Positions 6,855-12,676 of a stretch of DNA of 12,676 bases are shown piece by piece. The DNA is from Pseudomonadota bacterium (GTDB lineage: Bacteria > Myxococcota > UBA9042 > PHBI01), in contig SXIE01000108.1 in NCBI GenBank assembly GCA_005772945.1, positions 1-12,676 on the forward strand. The letters run 5' to 3'. Position 1 is the stretch's first letter; each line of letters opens with the position of its first letter. A program made the position numbers and the translations under genes. The notes beneath the pieces were generated by a model. It saw only the letters and a list, made by a program, of their open reading frames with translations, was not told where the DNA came from and searched no databases.

Positions 6855-8477
6855 ATGATCGAGCATGGATTCGGGCGCGCGGACATCTCCTGCTTCGAGT
6901 CGGACATGACGATGATGGGCTGGGGCGTGCGCACGCAGAAGGTCGCCGGCGTGGCCGAGCCGCTGCACGCGCGCGCGGTCGTCATGCGCGACCCGGCGAA
7001 CGACACGCGCGTGGCCTTCGTCGCGGTCGACACGTTGCTCGTGACGCAAGGCCTGTGGTTCGGGGTCCTCGATCGGCTCGCGGAGCACCCCGAGCTCGGG
7101 CTCGGGGCCGCGAACGTCATCTTGGTGGCCACCCACACCCACAGCGGCCCGAGCGGTTACGGCCATCATTTCTGGACGAACCTGAACGCGCCCGGCTTCT
7201 CGGAGCCGGTCTATGCCGGCCTGCGCGACGGCATCGTGACGGCCATCCGAGCCGCATGGAAAGCTCGTCAGTCGGGGTCCGTCGCGGTCGCGCAGACGGT
7301 CGTCCCGCTCGCCGACGGGACCGCCTTCAATCGCTCGTGGTTCGCCTACAACCGCAACGCGGACGTCACGCCGGTCAGCGAAGCGCGCCGCGACGAGGCC
7401 ACGGATCGCGCGCTGACGGTGCTCTGCTTTCGCGACGCCCAGGGGAAGCTGAGCGGCCTGGTGCAATGGTTCGCGCTCCACGGCACGATGGTCCACGCCG
7501 ACAACCGCATGCTCCATCCCGACCACAAAGGCCTCGCCGCGCTCGCGCTGGAGGCGGACGGGCTCGGCGTCGTCTTCGCGCAGGAATGCTGCGGCGACGT
7601 GTCGCCGAACTATCGGTGGGACAAGAAGCGCAAGCACACGATCGGGCGCCACGACGACGACTTCGCGAGCGCCGCCTACGTGGCCGAGAGCCAGGTCAGC
7701 CACACGCGCCGCGCGCTGGCGGGGCCCGAGACGCCGCTCGTGGGCCCGCTCGAGGTCGCCGTGCGCTTCGTCGATTTCAGCTGCGCGGTGTCCGCGGCGG
7801 AGTTCAACCGCGATGGTCGCGAGGCGACGACGCGCCCGGCGATGCTCGGGCTGGCGATGGCCGAGGGCACCGCCGAGGGGCCGGGCCCCTTGCGCAACGT
7901 GCGCGCGCTCGCCCGAACCCTGAGCCGCGTGCGCGGCGCGCTGCGCGGGGATCCGAAGGTGCCGTTCATCGATCTCGGGCGCGGCAACGACGGTCGCTTT
8001 GGCGGCGTCCTGCCGATGGGGAGGCTGCCGCGCTTCGATCCGGTCCTGCGCTGGGTGGGCGATGCGGTGCGCGCGGGCGGGGTGCACGGGGGCGCGTGGG
8101 TGCCGCACGTGGTGCCGCTCTATCTCGTGCGGCTCGGGTCGTTCGCGCTGTGCGCGGTGCCGTTCGAGATGACGACGGTCGCGGGCCGGCGCCTGCGCGC
8201 GACGCTGCGCGAGGCGCTGCCGGGCGTGACGGACGTCGTCATCAGCACGTACGCGAGCGCCTACGTCGGGTATCTGACGACCTTCGAGGAGTACCAGGTG
8301 CAGCACTACGAAGCGGGCTACACGCTGTTCGGGGCGCATTCCCTCGGGGCGCTGCGTAGCGCGTGTGCGAGCTTGGCCGGGCAGCTCGGCCGGGCGCCGG
8401 CGGCCGGTCCGGAGCCGGCGCGCGTCGACACGGCGCCGCTCGCCAGGCTACGGTTTGCGCGCCCGTGGGCGGGCTAG
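6855..8477 (+). CDS. Neutral/alkaline ceramidase family hydrolase, no signal peptide
   Basis: 540 aa. The family hydrolyses ceramide to sphingoid base and fatty acid. Residues aligning with the Pseudomonas enzyme are visible: THTHSGP (His94, His96), FALHGT (His209), CGDVSPN with the conserved Ser250, PFEMTTVAGRRLR (Glu438) and YVGYLTTFEEY (Tyr473). These would be the zinc ligands and catalytic serine. The start at 6855 has GGGGGA seven bases upstream and begins MIEHGFGRADIS, as expected for the family's first strand; an ATG at 6807 would add 16 unrelated residues. Neither start gives a signal peptide, unlike the secreted Pseudomonas enzyme. It is also about 100 residues shorter than typical ceramidases and lacks most of the C-terminal beta domain. 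Substrate may therefore differ. It is divergent from a PlsC-like gene. Confidence 0.88.
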   Translation: MIEHGFGRADISCFESDMTMMGWGVRTQKVAGVAEPLHARAVVMRDPANDTRVAFVAVDTLLVTQGLWFGVLDRLAEHPELGLGAANVILVATHTHSGPSGYGHHFWTNLNAPGFSEPVYAGLRDGIVTAIRAAWKARQSGSVAVAQTVVPLADGTAFNRSWFAYNRNADVTPVSEARRDEATDRALTVLCFRDAQGKLSGLVQWFALHGTMVHADNRMLHPDHKGLAALALEADGLGVVFAQECCGDVSPNYRWDKKRKHTIGRHDDDFASAAYVAESQVSHTRRALAGPETPLVGPLEVAVRFVDFSCAVSAAEFNRDGREATTRPAMLGLAMAEGTAEGPGPLRNVRALARTLSRVRGALRGDPKVPFIDLGRGNDGRFGGVLPMGRLPRFDPVLRWVGDAVRAGGVHGGAWVPHVVPLYLVRLGSFALCAVPFEMTTVAGRRLRATLREALPGVTDVVISTYASAYVGYLTTFEEYQVQHYEAGYTLFGAHSLGALRSACASLAGQLGRAPAAGPEPARVDTAPLARLRFARPWAG

Positions 8478-8486
8478 CACGCGCCT

Positions 8487-8500
8487 CGCAGCGCGCTGCG
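8487..8500. promoter_or_regulatory. 14-bp perfect palindrome between ceramidase-like and SDR genes
   Basis: CGCAGCGCGCTGCG is its own reverse complement. It lies 10 bases after the upstream stop and 43 bases before the next ATG. It could be an operator or the base of a terminator. In DNA this GC-rich, palindromes arise easily, so the support is modest. Confidence 0.3.
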
Positions 8501-8543
8501 CAAACCATGCGGGCCACGAGACCCGCCTGACCTGGGAGGCTCC

Positions 8544-9227
8544 ATGCGTCCGTCACGATCGGCCGGCGCGCGCGGCGCGATCTTCATCACCGGTGCTGCG
8601 AGCGGGATAGGGCGTTGCGCGGTCGGCGTCTGGGCAGCCCGCGGCGAGCGCGTGGTCGCGACCGACATCGACGTGGAGCGGCTGGAGGCGGCTGCTGCGT
8701 CCGATCGCTGGCCGCGCGCGCAGGTTCTCTAGCTGGCGCTCGACGTCGCGGACTCGACGGCGTGGACGCGGGCGTGGGATCGCGCCGAGGCCGAGCTCGG
8801 TCCGATCGATCGGCTCGTGAACAACGCCGGGCTCCTCATCCCCGATTGGATCGGCGCTGTGCGCGACGAGGACGTCGACCGCCTCTTCGACGTGAACGCC
8901 AAGGGCGTCGTCTACGGCACGCGCGAGGCGGCGCGCCGCTTCGTGCAGCGCGGCGGTGGTCACATCGTCAACGTCGGATCGCTGGCGGGGCTGGCGCCGA
9001 TCCCGGGGCTTTCGCTGTACGTGGCGTCGAAGTTCGCGGTGCGCGGCTTCACGTTGGCGGTCGGCACCGAGCTCGCCAAGCAGGGCGTCGCGGTGACGCT
9101 GGTCATGCCCGATGCGGTCCAGACACCGATGATCACGCGGCAGCTCGACCGCGACGAGCTGGCGGTGACGCTCTCGGGTGCAGGGAAACGCAAGCTCGCG
9201 GCCTATCGTCGCGAGCCTGCGGAGTAG
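8544..9227 (+). pseudogene. Short-chain dehydrogenase/reductase with in-frame amber stop
   Basis: A single frame encodes an SDR interrupted by TAG at 8730-8732 (codon 63). Before the stop is the start MRPSRSAGARG and the nucleotide-binding motif TGAASGIG (16-23); ATG 8544 has a strong GGGAGG four bases upstream. After the stop the same frame continues with LALDVADSTAW, VNNAG (92-96), the conserved VNAKG Asn118, and the catalytic NVGSLAG Ser146 and YVASK Tyr159/Lys163. Every family landmark is thus in one frame, so one base change explains the break. The reading frame also ends early, after AAYRREPAE, giving 227 codons against the usual 250-280, and no continuation is seen in other frames. It is a decayed NAD(P)-dependent oxidoreductase, or a gene with a sequencing error. 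The substrate is unknown. Confidence 0.8.
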
Positions 9228-9254
9228 CGCTTCGCGGTGTCCAAACGGGGGGCG

Positions 9255-10112
9255 TCAACGGCCGTCAGCAGGCGTCGCGGGCGACTGGAGCGACGCTTTG
9301 CGGGCGCTCCAGATCATCCATGCGCGCCCGGCGTGGTGGCAGGCGAGGTGGGCGAAGCCGGCCTCGCCGAGGCGGCGCTGGAACTCGGCTTCGGTCCACG
9401 ACGCGATGCCCGAGCGGGCCGCGAGGCGGGCAGCCAGGCCGGCGCCGGCGCCTTGGCCGTCGGGCTTGCGCGCCACGGCCGCGACGAAGCGACCGTCAGG
9501 GGCGAGCACGCGCTGGATCTCGGCGAGGGCGCGGGTGGGATCTGGGAAGAGATGCAGCGCGCCGCAGCAATTGACGGCGTCGACGCTCGCGTCCGCGAGC
9601 GGCAGGTGCATGGCGTCGCCGTGAACCCAGGTGACGTTCGCGAGGCGCTCGCGCCGCGCTTTCGCGATCGCGTAGGCGAGCATTGGCGGCGAGAGATCGA
9701 GGGCGACGACGTGGCCGTCGGGGATCCGCTGCGCGATGGCGCGCGAGTAGAGGCCGGAGCCGCATGCGAGGTCGAGGACGCGCATCGTGCCCCGAGGTTC
9801 GAGCGCGGCGAGGACGCACTCGGCCTCGCGATCGAAGGAGATACCGAGGAGCCATGCGGCGCCCGGACTCCGGCGCCAGAAGCGGCTCTCGTAGATAGCG
9901 ACGACCGGCGGCCACTCCATGAGCGCCTGCCCGAGGGTGCGGCGCGCCGCGAAGTCGGGCACGAGCTCGACCATGCCACCGTCGGTGCTCACCGCGGTCG
10001 GGCAAGCGTCGCAGCGAAGCATGCCTCCCTCGCCGCGCGACGCGCGCAGCGTGCCGGCGCGACAGAGGCCACAGCGTAGCGGGAGCGCCGTGGGTTCCGG
10101 GAGGCCATCCAT
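9255..10112 (-). CDS. SAM-dependent methyltransferase with N-terminal zinc ribbon
   Basis: 285 aa. The N-terminus carries two CxxC pairs (Cys14/Cys17 in CGLC and Cys34/Cys37 in CDAC), a probable zinc ribbon as in RlmA-type rRNA methyltransferases and in many related proteins. The class I methyltransferase core follows: motif I VLDLACGSG (112-120), VVALDLSPPML (135-145) with the acidic residue that binds the SAM ribose, then VHGDAMHLPLADASVDAV and the LHLFPDPTRALAEIQRVLAPDG region of the methyltransferase-11 (UbiE-like) group. The zinc ribbon hints at RNA or another polymer, but this is only an analogy and a small-molecule substrate is equally possible. The gene is convergent with the SDR pseudogene, 27 bases away. 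ATG 10112 has a GGAG about 11 bases upstream. Confidence 0.87.
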   Translation of the reverse strand: MDGLPEPTALPLRCGLCRAGTLRASRGEGGMLRCDACPTAVSTDGGMVELVPDFAARRTLGQALMEWPPVVAIYESRFWRRSPGAAWLLGISFDREAECVLAALEPRGTMRVLDLACGSGLYSRAIAQRIPDGHVVALDLSPPMLAYAIAKARRERLANVTWVHGDAMHLPLADASVDAVNCCGALHLFPDPTRALAEIQRVLAPDGRFVAAVARKPDGQGAGAGLAARLAARSGIASWTEAEFQRRLGEAGFAHLACHHAGRAWMIWSARKASLQSPATPADGR

Positions 10113-10654
10113 GGGTCGCCGTTACTCCACGCCGCCGATGAACGCAACGACGCCTGCGGCATAGGCCAGTTTCTAGATCTCCGGCTGACGGCCGCAAGAT
10201 GCCGCTCCGCCTTTGAAGGACCTGGCAGCAGTGGGCGCGGTTGAGTGAAGGCCCTGACCTCGCGGAGCCGCGAGAATGGCGGGTCCGGAGCTGGACCCGC
10301 TTTTGGCGGTTTGAGCCGGCACATGGCCCGCGCACCCGCCAAGATAGGGGCTCTCAGGGTGGAGCCGGTCTTCTTCGATGTGGCTGGCGGCGGCGCGGGC
10401 CACGGCTACACTGCCGAGTTCTTCACGGAGTGGCGGCTCCACCCGCGAGGCCAATCCGACCAGTTTGGAGCGCTATCTGGCCCGCGCGACGGCCGGAATT
10501 GCGGGTATGGCAGTGCGACCGGTTGAGTTCGATCTTCCGTCCCCCGTCGGGTCGCTCGCCGCTGGCCTTCCCGGTTCGGCGTCCCCGCGATGGCCTTGCG
10601 GGTCGAGGCGCCCCAGGACGCAAAGCGCTCGACGGACGAACCGGCGCGCTACCG
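10113..10654. other. Stretch of about 540 bases without a confident gene
   Basis: Open frames exist on both strands (for example + 10245-10526 from a TTG-type start), but none shows a recognisable domain, good start context or a match to the third-position pattern of neighbouring genes. The + strand fragment EFFTEWRLHPRGQSDQFGA has a protein-like look and may be a relic. The stretch holds a pair of hairpins ending in a T-run (10259-10304). It marks the border between the housekeeping-like left part and the accessory right part. Confidence 0.5.
10259..10304 (+). terminator. Two adjacent hairpins ending in TTTT
   Basis: Hairpin 1 is CTCGCG-GAGC-CGCGAG (10259-10274). Hairpin 2 is GCGGGTCC-GGAGCT-GGACCCGC (10279-10300), a perfect 8-bp stem followed directly by TTTT. 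This looks like an intrinsic terminator read on the + strand. No + strand gene precedes it within the non-coding stretch, so it may end an unannotated small RNA or a relic transcript. A 12-codon ORF starting at ATG 10276 (MAGPELDPLLAV) runs through hairpin 2. Confidence 0.45.
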
Positions 10655-11305
10655 TTACTTCGGTATCCGCGCCGCCATGAATGAAGTCGACCCGATGGGG
10701 CTGATCGCATCATCGCGGGGAGTAGCGTGGGGCGTGTCGTCGGCGTTTCCCAAGTCCGACCATCGAACGGCGGTGTCCTGGTACATCCGATACGCGAAGT
10801 CGGTGCCGACACAGAAAAGGCCGCAGAGAATGCGATCGGTGTAGACGAACACGGCCCTGCGACCCCGCCGCGTGCGGTCCCAGCGGTCCGACCACTTCGG
10901 CCAGATCGCGCGAACGTTTCGCGAGCAGGACGCCCGGATGGCTTCGAGAAGGCCATCGACGAAAGCGACGTCTGCCCGTGAGGTCGTGCGATCGGCGGTC
11001 CCATCCTCGCTGACCGTGATCAGCCATTCGTTGACGGCGTCGTCTTCGATGTCAGTGGAGCCGCGGCGGGATCGTCCGGGCGGCAAGCGGTAGAACTCCC
11101 CATCGGCGATCGTGCGGCTGAGCTTTTCGTGTGCTTCGTCGATCGCGTCCGGGTTGCTTTGGACGAGCGCTTTGGCGAGCTCGCAGGCGAAGGGACGGAT
11201 CTGAATCTCGGCCATCTCGGGGATATGCGAGAGCATCATGACGTCGATCCATTCACCGCTGGCCTTATCCAGGCGCCCAGCGAGGCAGAACCCATGCAGG
11301 TGCAT
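10655..11305 (-). CDS. Protein of unknown function, downstream of the higBA unit
   Basis: 216 aa from ATG 11305, but the first seven residues (MHLHGFC) are the tail of the frameshifted zinc-ribbon gene. The native start may therefore be a later ATG: 11239, 11236, or 11215 (MAEIQIRPF). None has a good ribosome binding site. The body looks coding: an acidic/helical stretch (PFACELAKALVQSNPDAIDEAHEKLSRTIAD), an EWLITVSEDG strand, and a Trp/Arg-rich block (AIWPKWSDRWDRTRRGRRAVF). I recognise no domain, signal peptide or membrane segment. If the upstream CTAG duplication is removed, zinc ribbon and this ORF form one 299-aa protein, so this could be its C-terminal domain rather than a separate gene. 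Confidence 0.6.
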   Translation of the reverse strand: MHLHGFCLAGRLDKASGEWIDVMMLSHIPEMAEIQIRPFACELAKALVQSNPDAIDEAHEKLSRTIADGEFYRLPPGRSRRGSTDIEDDAVNEWLITVSEDGTADRTTSRADVAFVDGLLEAIRASCSRNVRAIWPKWSDRWDRTRRGRRAVFVYTDRILCGLFCVGTDFAYRMYQDTAVRWSDLGNADDTPHATPRDDAISPIGSTSFMAARIPK

Positions 11306-11558
11306 CCGTTGAAGGAAGTCGTCCGTCAGGGGAAACCCGGCGGCGTCGCCTAGCTAGGACTGCATCGATGCCGCATCGCGGGCAGAGCGGCGTGGTTCCG
11401 CGGTTGACCCACTCCACGACCTCGCCCGGCGGGTACGTCGCGAGGCAGTAGAAGCAACCGCACAACTTGCTCGCCTCGAGCTCGTCGCGGTTCCCTCGGC
11501 AATGCTTGTGCGCGGCGATTAGCTCAGGGTCGGCGCTGGGATCGGGCGGTAGACTCAA
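11285..11558 (-). pseudogene. Zinc-ribbon 'cytoplasmic protein' family gene, frameshifted
   Basis: The frame starting at TTG 11558 reads MSLPPDPSADPELIAAHKHC, then LCGCFYCLATYPPGEVVEWV and TPLCPRCGIDAVL. The CxxC pairs are Cys35/Cys38 and Cys59/Cys62, a small zinc-ribbon-like protein often annotated only as 'cytoplasmic protein'. Family members continue with GDASGYPLTPEFLQRMHxHWF. Here that continuation, GDAAGFPLTDDFLQRMHLHGF, is present but in another frame. The switch falls at CTAGCTAG (11350-11357), and removing one CTAG joins the frames exactly. The TTG start overlaps the higA stop (TTGA), so it was probably coupled to the toxin-antitoxin pair. No stop follows the family's normal end, so the frame runs into the next ORF. 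Confidence 0.75.
11350..11357. repeat. CTAG tandem duplication causing a frameshift
   Basis: Two adjacent copies of CTAG. Deleting one copy restores the zinc-ribbon reading frame at DAVL-GDAAG. The duplication also places a TAG stop in the frame of the downstream part. Slippage, end repair after a staggered cut, or an assembly error could each produce it. Confidence 0.7.
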
Positions 11559-11866
11559 CGCGCGGTCACTTCGCGGGTTGCGAACGGCTTGATCTTCGCG
11601 ACTTCCTTTGCGGCGCAATCTCGCTGAACCTCGAGGTCGTAATGCGACTGCAGGTTCATCCAGAACTCGGCGCTCGTGCCGAAGAATCGGGCGAGTCGCA
11701 TTGCCGTGTCCGCGGTGATCCCGCGCTCGCCGCGCGTGATCGCGGAGATCCGCGGCTGAGGCACGTTCAAGCTCTTTGCGAGCCGGTATTGCGTGATCTC
11801 CAGCGGCTCGATGAACTCGGTGAGCAGGATCTCGCCGGGATGAATCGGTGGCATCTTGGAAGGCAT
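11555..11866 (-). CDS. higA: HigA-family antitoxin (XRE helix-turn-helix)
   Basis: 103 aa. HigA neutralises the HigB toxin and represses its own operon. The sequence opens MPSKMPPIHPGEILLTEFIE, the standard HPGEIL start of the family. The helix-turn-helix covers about 22-77 (ITQYRLAKSLNVPQPRISAI, GITADTAMRLARFFG), and SAEFWMNLQSHYDLEV follows, also diagnostic. ATG 11866 has GGAGA upstream, overlapping the end of higB; the gap between the genes is 10 bases. A longer upstream frame exists but is only the opposite reading of higB. The stop overlaps a TTG start for the zinc-ribbon gene. Order is toxin first, as usual for higBA. Confidence 0.95.
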   Translation of the reverse strand: MPSKMPPIHPGEILLTEFIEPLEITQYRLAKSLNVPQPRISAITRGERGITADTAMRLARFFGTSAEFWMNLQSHYDLEVQRDCAAKEVAKIKPFATREVTAR

Positions 11867-11876
11867 GGCGGTCTCC

Positions 11877-12161
11877 TCAGTGGTAGTCGACGATCTCGAC
11901 GTCGTGGGCGTTGCTCCCGTCCCATCGAAAGCAGACGCGGAACTGGTCGTTGACGCGGATGCTATGCTGGCCGGCCCGGTTCCCCGTGAGGGCTTCGAGC
12001 CCGTTGCCGGGCGGGACACGTAGATCCACGAGGCTCGTGGCAGCATGTAAGATCAGCAGCTTCTTCAGGCCCGTCTTGCGGACATCGGGCCCGAACGCTT
12101 TCGCGTGCTGACGCTTGAAGAGCTTCTCGGTGTCGGCGCTTGCGAAGTGAACGATGGCCAC
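11877..12161 (-). CDS. higB: HigB-family toxin (RelE-like mRNA interferase)
   Basis: 94 aa, starting at GTG 12161. HigB is a RelE-fold toxin that cuts mRNA at the ribosome. Family signatures are plain: DTEKLFKRQHAKAFGPDV, KLLILHAATSLVDLRVPPGN (35-53), GNGLEALTG, GQHSIRVNDQFRVCFRW (64-80) and the ending DVEIVDYH. The length equals the family norm, with no frameshift, so the toxin looks intact. The only start compatible with this N-terminus is GTG, and the predicted transcription start falls on or next to it, so the message may be leaderless. It is followed by higA after 10 bases. Confidence 0.95.
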   Translation of the reverse strand: MAIVHFASADTEKLFKRQHAKAFGPDVRKTGLKKLLILHAATSLVDLRVPPGNGLEALTGNRAGQHSIRVNDQFRVCFRWDGSNAHDVEIVDYH

Positions 12162-12167
12162 GAAGAT

Positions 12168-12203
12168 ATGCTAACGATATGCGTTAGTGTCGTCAATCGT
12201 TAG
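12168..12203 (-). promoter_or_regulatory. higBA promoter with overlapping operator palindrome
   Basis: On the minus strand TTGACG (12196-12191) and TAGCAT (12173-12168) are separated by 17 bases, a sigma70-like pair. An inverted repeat, CTAACG-5-CGTTAG (12171-12187), fills most of the spacer and touches the -10 box. A further CGTTAG half-site is at 12198-12203, beyond the -35. This is the geometry expected for autorepression by HigA, and the TAACG/CGTTA arms resemble palindromes reported for Pseudomonas HigA. The predicted start of transcription is near 12161, the G of the GTG start codon. Confidence 0.7.
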
Positions 12204-12245
12204 GGTCGATGGCGCGCACGAAGACGATCGCCGGGTAACGGTCTG

Positions 12246-12508
12246 TCACGCCTTGGCCTTGCGCTTCGGGGCGGCCTTCGTGGGCTCTGCGGCGGGCGCG
12301 CGGCGTTTCTTCGGGGCGGGCCCGGGGGCTTCTGCCAATGCATCGAGCCCTGTGCGGATGATCTGCCGTAACGCCTCCGAGCGCCTCACATCAGGCGTCG
12401 CGACCAAGCCCACTCATCAACCTCGGCAAGTTCCGACGGTGAGAGCATGACCTGGGCGACGGCGGTGCGCTTCTCGGGCTCATCGGCGGTAGGGGCCGGC
12501 TTCGACAT
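12246..12508 (-). pseudogene. Ribbon-helix-helix-like small DNA-binding protein, frameshifted
   Basis: The first frame starts MSKPAPTADEPEKRTAVAQV (ATG 12508) and runs through LSPSELAEVDEWAWSRRLM before TGA at 12388-12386. The second frame continues exactly where a ribbon-helix-helix protein should: RRSEALRQIIRTGLDALAEA, then a Pro/Lys-rich basic tail ending APKRKAKA. Removing one TG of the ATGTG at the junction (plus-strand CACA, 12387-12390) joins the two into an intact 86-aa protein. The N-terminal strand plus SEALRxIIRxGL helix suggests a ribbon-helix-helix DNA-binding fold, as in many antitoxins and plasmid regulators. It stands 84 bases upstream of higB on the same strand. The start is uncertain: ATG 12529 is also possible, and neither has a good ribosome binding site. 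Confidence 0.65.
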
Positions 12509-12591
12509 GCGCGGAACCCAATAGACCATTAGCTTGTACCCGTTCAGGGGTGGGCTTGAGCCGGTAATCGCGCCGTGCGACCTCGGTCCGC

Positions 12592-12676
12592 ATGACAACG
12601 ACAACCATCGAGCAACTCGAAAAGCACATCGAACACATGATCCGCGCGCACATCGCGGAGTGCCGGCGACGGGCGG
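12592..12676 (+). CDS. N-terminus of a small protein of unknown function (3' end outside window)
   Basis: ATG 12592 opens a frame of 28 codons to the window edge: MTTTTIEQLEKHIEHMIRAH, then IAECRRRA. The clean amphipathic helix with regular hydrophobic spacing and a start just inside a divergent gap argue for a real gene. It resembles short proteins of unknown function I associate with myxobacterial genomes, but I cannot name a family. It is divergent from the ribbon-helix-helix pseudogene, 83 bases away. No strong ribosome binding site is visible. Confidence 0.55.
   Translation, partial: MTTTTIEQLEKHIEHMIRAHIAECRRRA

Noticed and set aside
9237..10079. Plus-strand frame opposite the methyltransferase gene, directly after the SDR frame
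   Set aside because: Considered as an SDR C-terminal extension, but the residues lack SDR features and mirror the methyltransferase.
10245..10526. Possible + strand gene of 93 aa
   Set aside because: No recognisable domain, weak start, overlapped by other equally open frames; kept only as a possible relic.
11867..12046. N-terminal extension of higA
   Set aside because: It is an alternate-frame reading of higB; the ATG at 11866 has a ribosome binding site and gives the standard family start.
12187..12450. Plus-strand frame of 87 codons
   Set aside because: Antisense to the C-terminal half of the ribbon-helix-helix pseudogene, whose family features are on the minus strand.
1..12676. CRISPR arrays, tRNA or rRNA genes, complete insertion sequences, integrase or attachment sites
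   Set aside because: Looked for regularly spaced repeats, cloverleaf ends, transposase or integrase motifs and long terminal repeats; none seen by eye.

Overview
High-GC, densely coding bacterial DNA, most likely from a myxobacterium or a related deltaproteobacterial lineage. The lineage call is inference. It rests on very high G+C, GC-biased third codon positions, and a ferrochelatase with an internal four-cysteine insertion of the kind described for Myxococcus and Bdellovibrio enzymes. No rRNA, tRNA, CRISPR array or complete insertion sequence was seen.

Left third (1-4936, + strand): the 3' part of hemH (ferrochelatase) is followed by a secreted NlpC/P60 cell-wall peptidase with SH3-like domains, a 620-aa exported protein of unknown function with a candidate papain-like Cys-His-Asp set, and a protein with two tandem glutaredoxin/GST-N domains. 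The first two junctions are 4-nt ATGA overlaps, so these genes are probably one translationally coupled operon. It ends in a strong hairpin that overlaps the last stop codon. The first GST-N domain carries an extra segment of about 32 residues containing a perfect DNA hairpin.

Middle (4972-10112): a small exported protein and a membrane acyltransferase of the PlsC family lie on the minus strand. The acyltransferase probably starts at a CTG codon. Divergent from it is a neutral-ceramidase family protein without a signal peptide. A short-chain dehydrogenase gene with an in-frame amber stop and a short C-terminus follows, and then, convergent, a SAM-dependent methyltransferase with an N-terminal zinc ribbon. 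Acyltransferase plus ceramidase suggests membrane-lipid turnover, but this is only positional.

Right part (10113-12676): an accessory region. About 540 bases without a confident gene contain two adjacent hairpins followed by a T-run. Then comes a minus-strand operon. It has a promoter whose -35/-10 spacer is covered by a palindrome, then higB (toxin), higA (antitoxin), a zinc-ribbon protein gene joined to higA by a TTGA overlap, and an ORF of unknown function. The zinc-ribbon gene is frameshifted by a 4-bp duplication (CTAGCTAG) and, if repaired, reads straight into the unknown ORF. Upstream of higB is a ribbon-helix-helix gene broken by what looks like a 2-bp (TG) duplication. The first 28 codons of another gene start at the right edge on the + strand. 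Three damaged genes (SDR, zinc ribbon, RHH) suggest decay in the right half, unless they are assembly errors.
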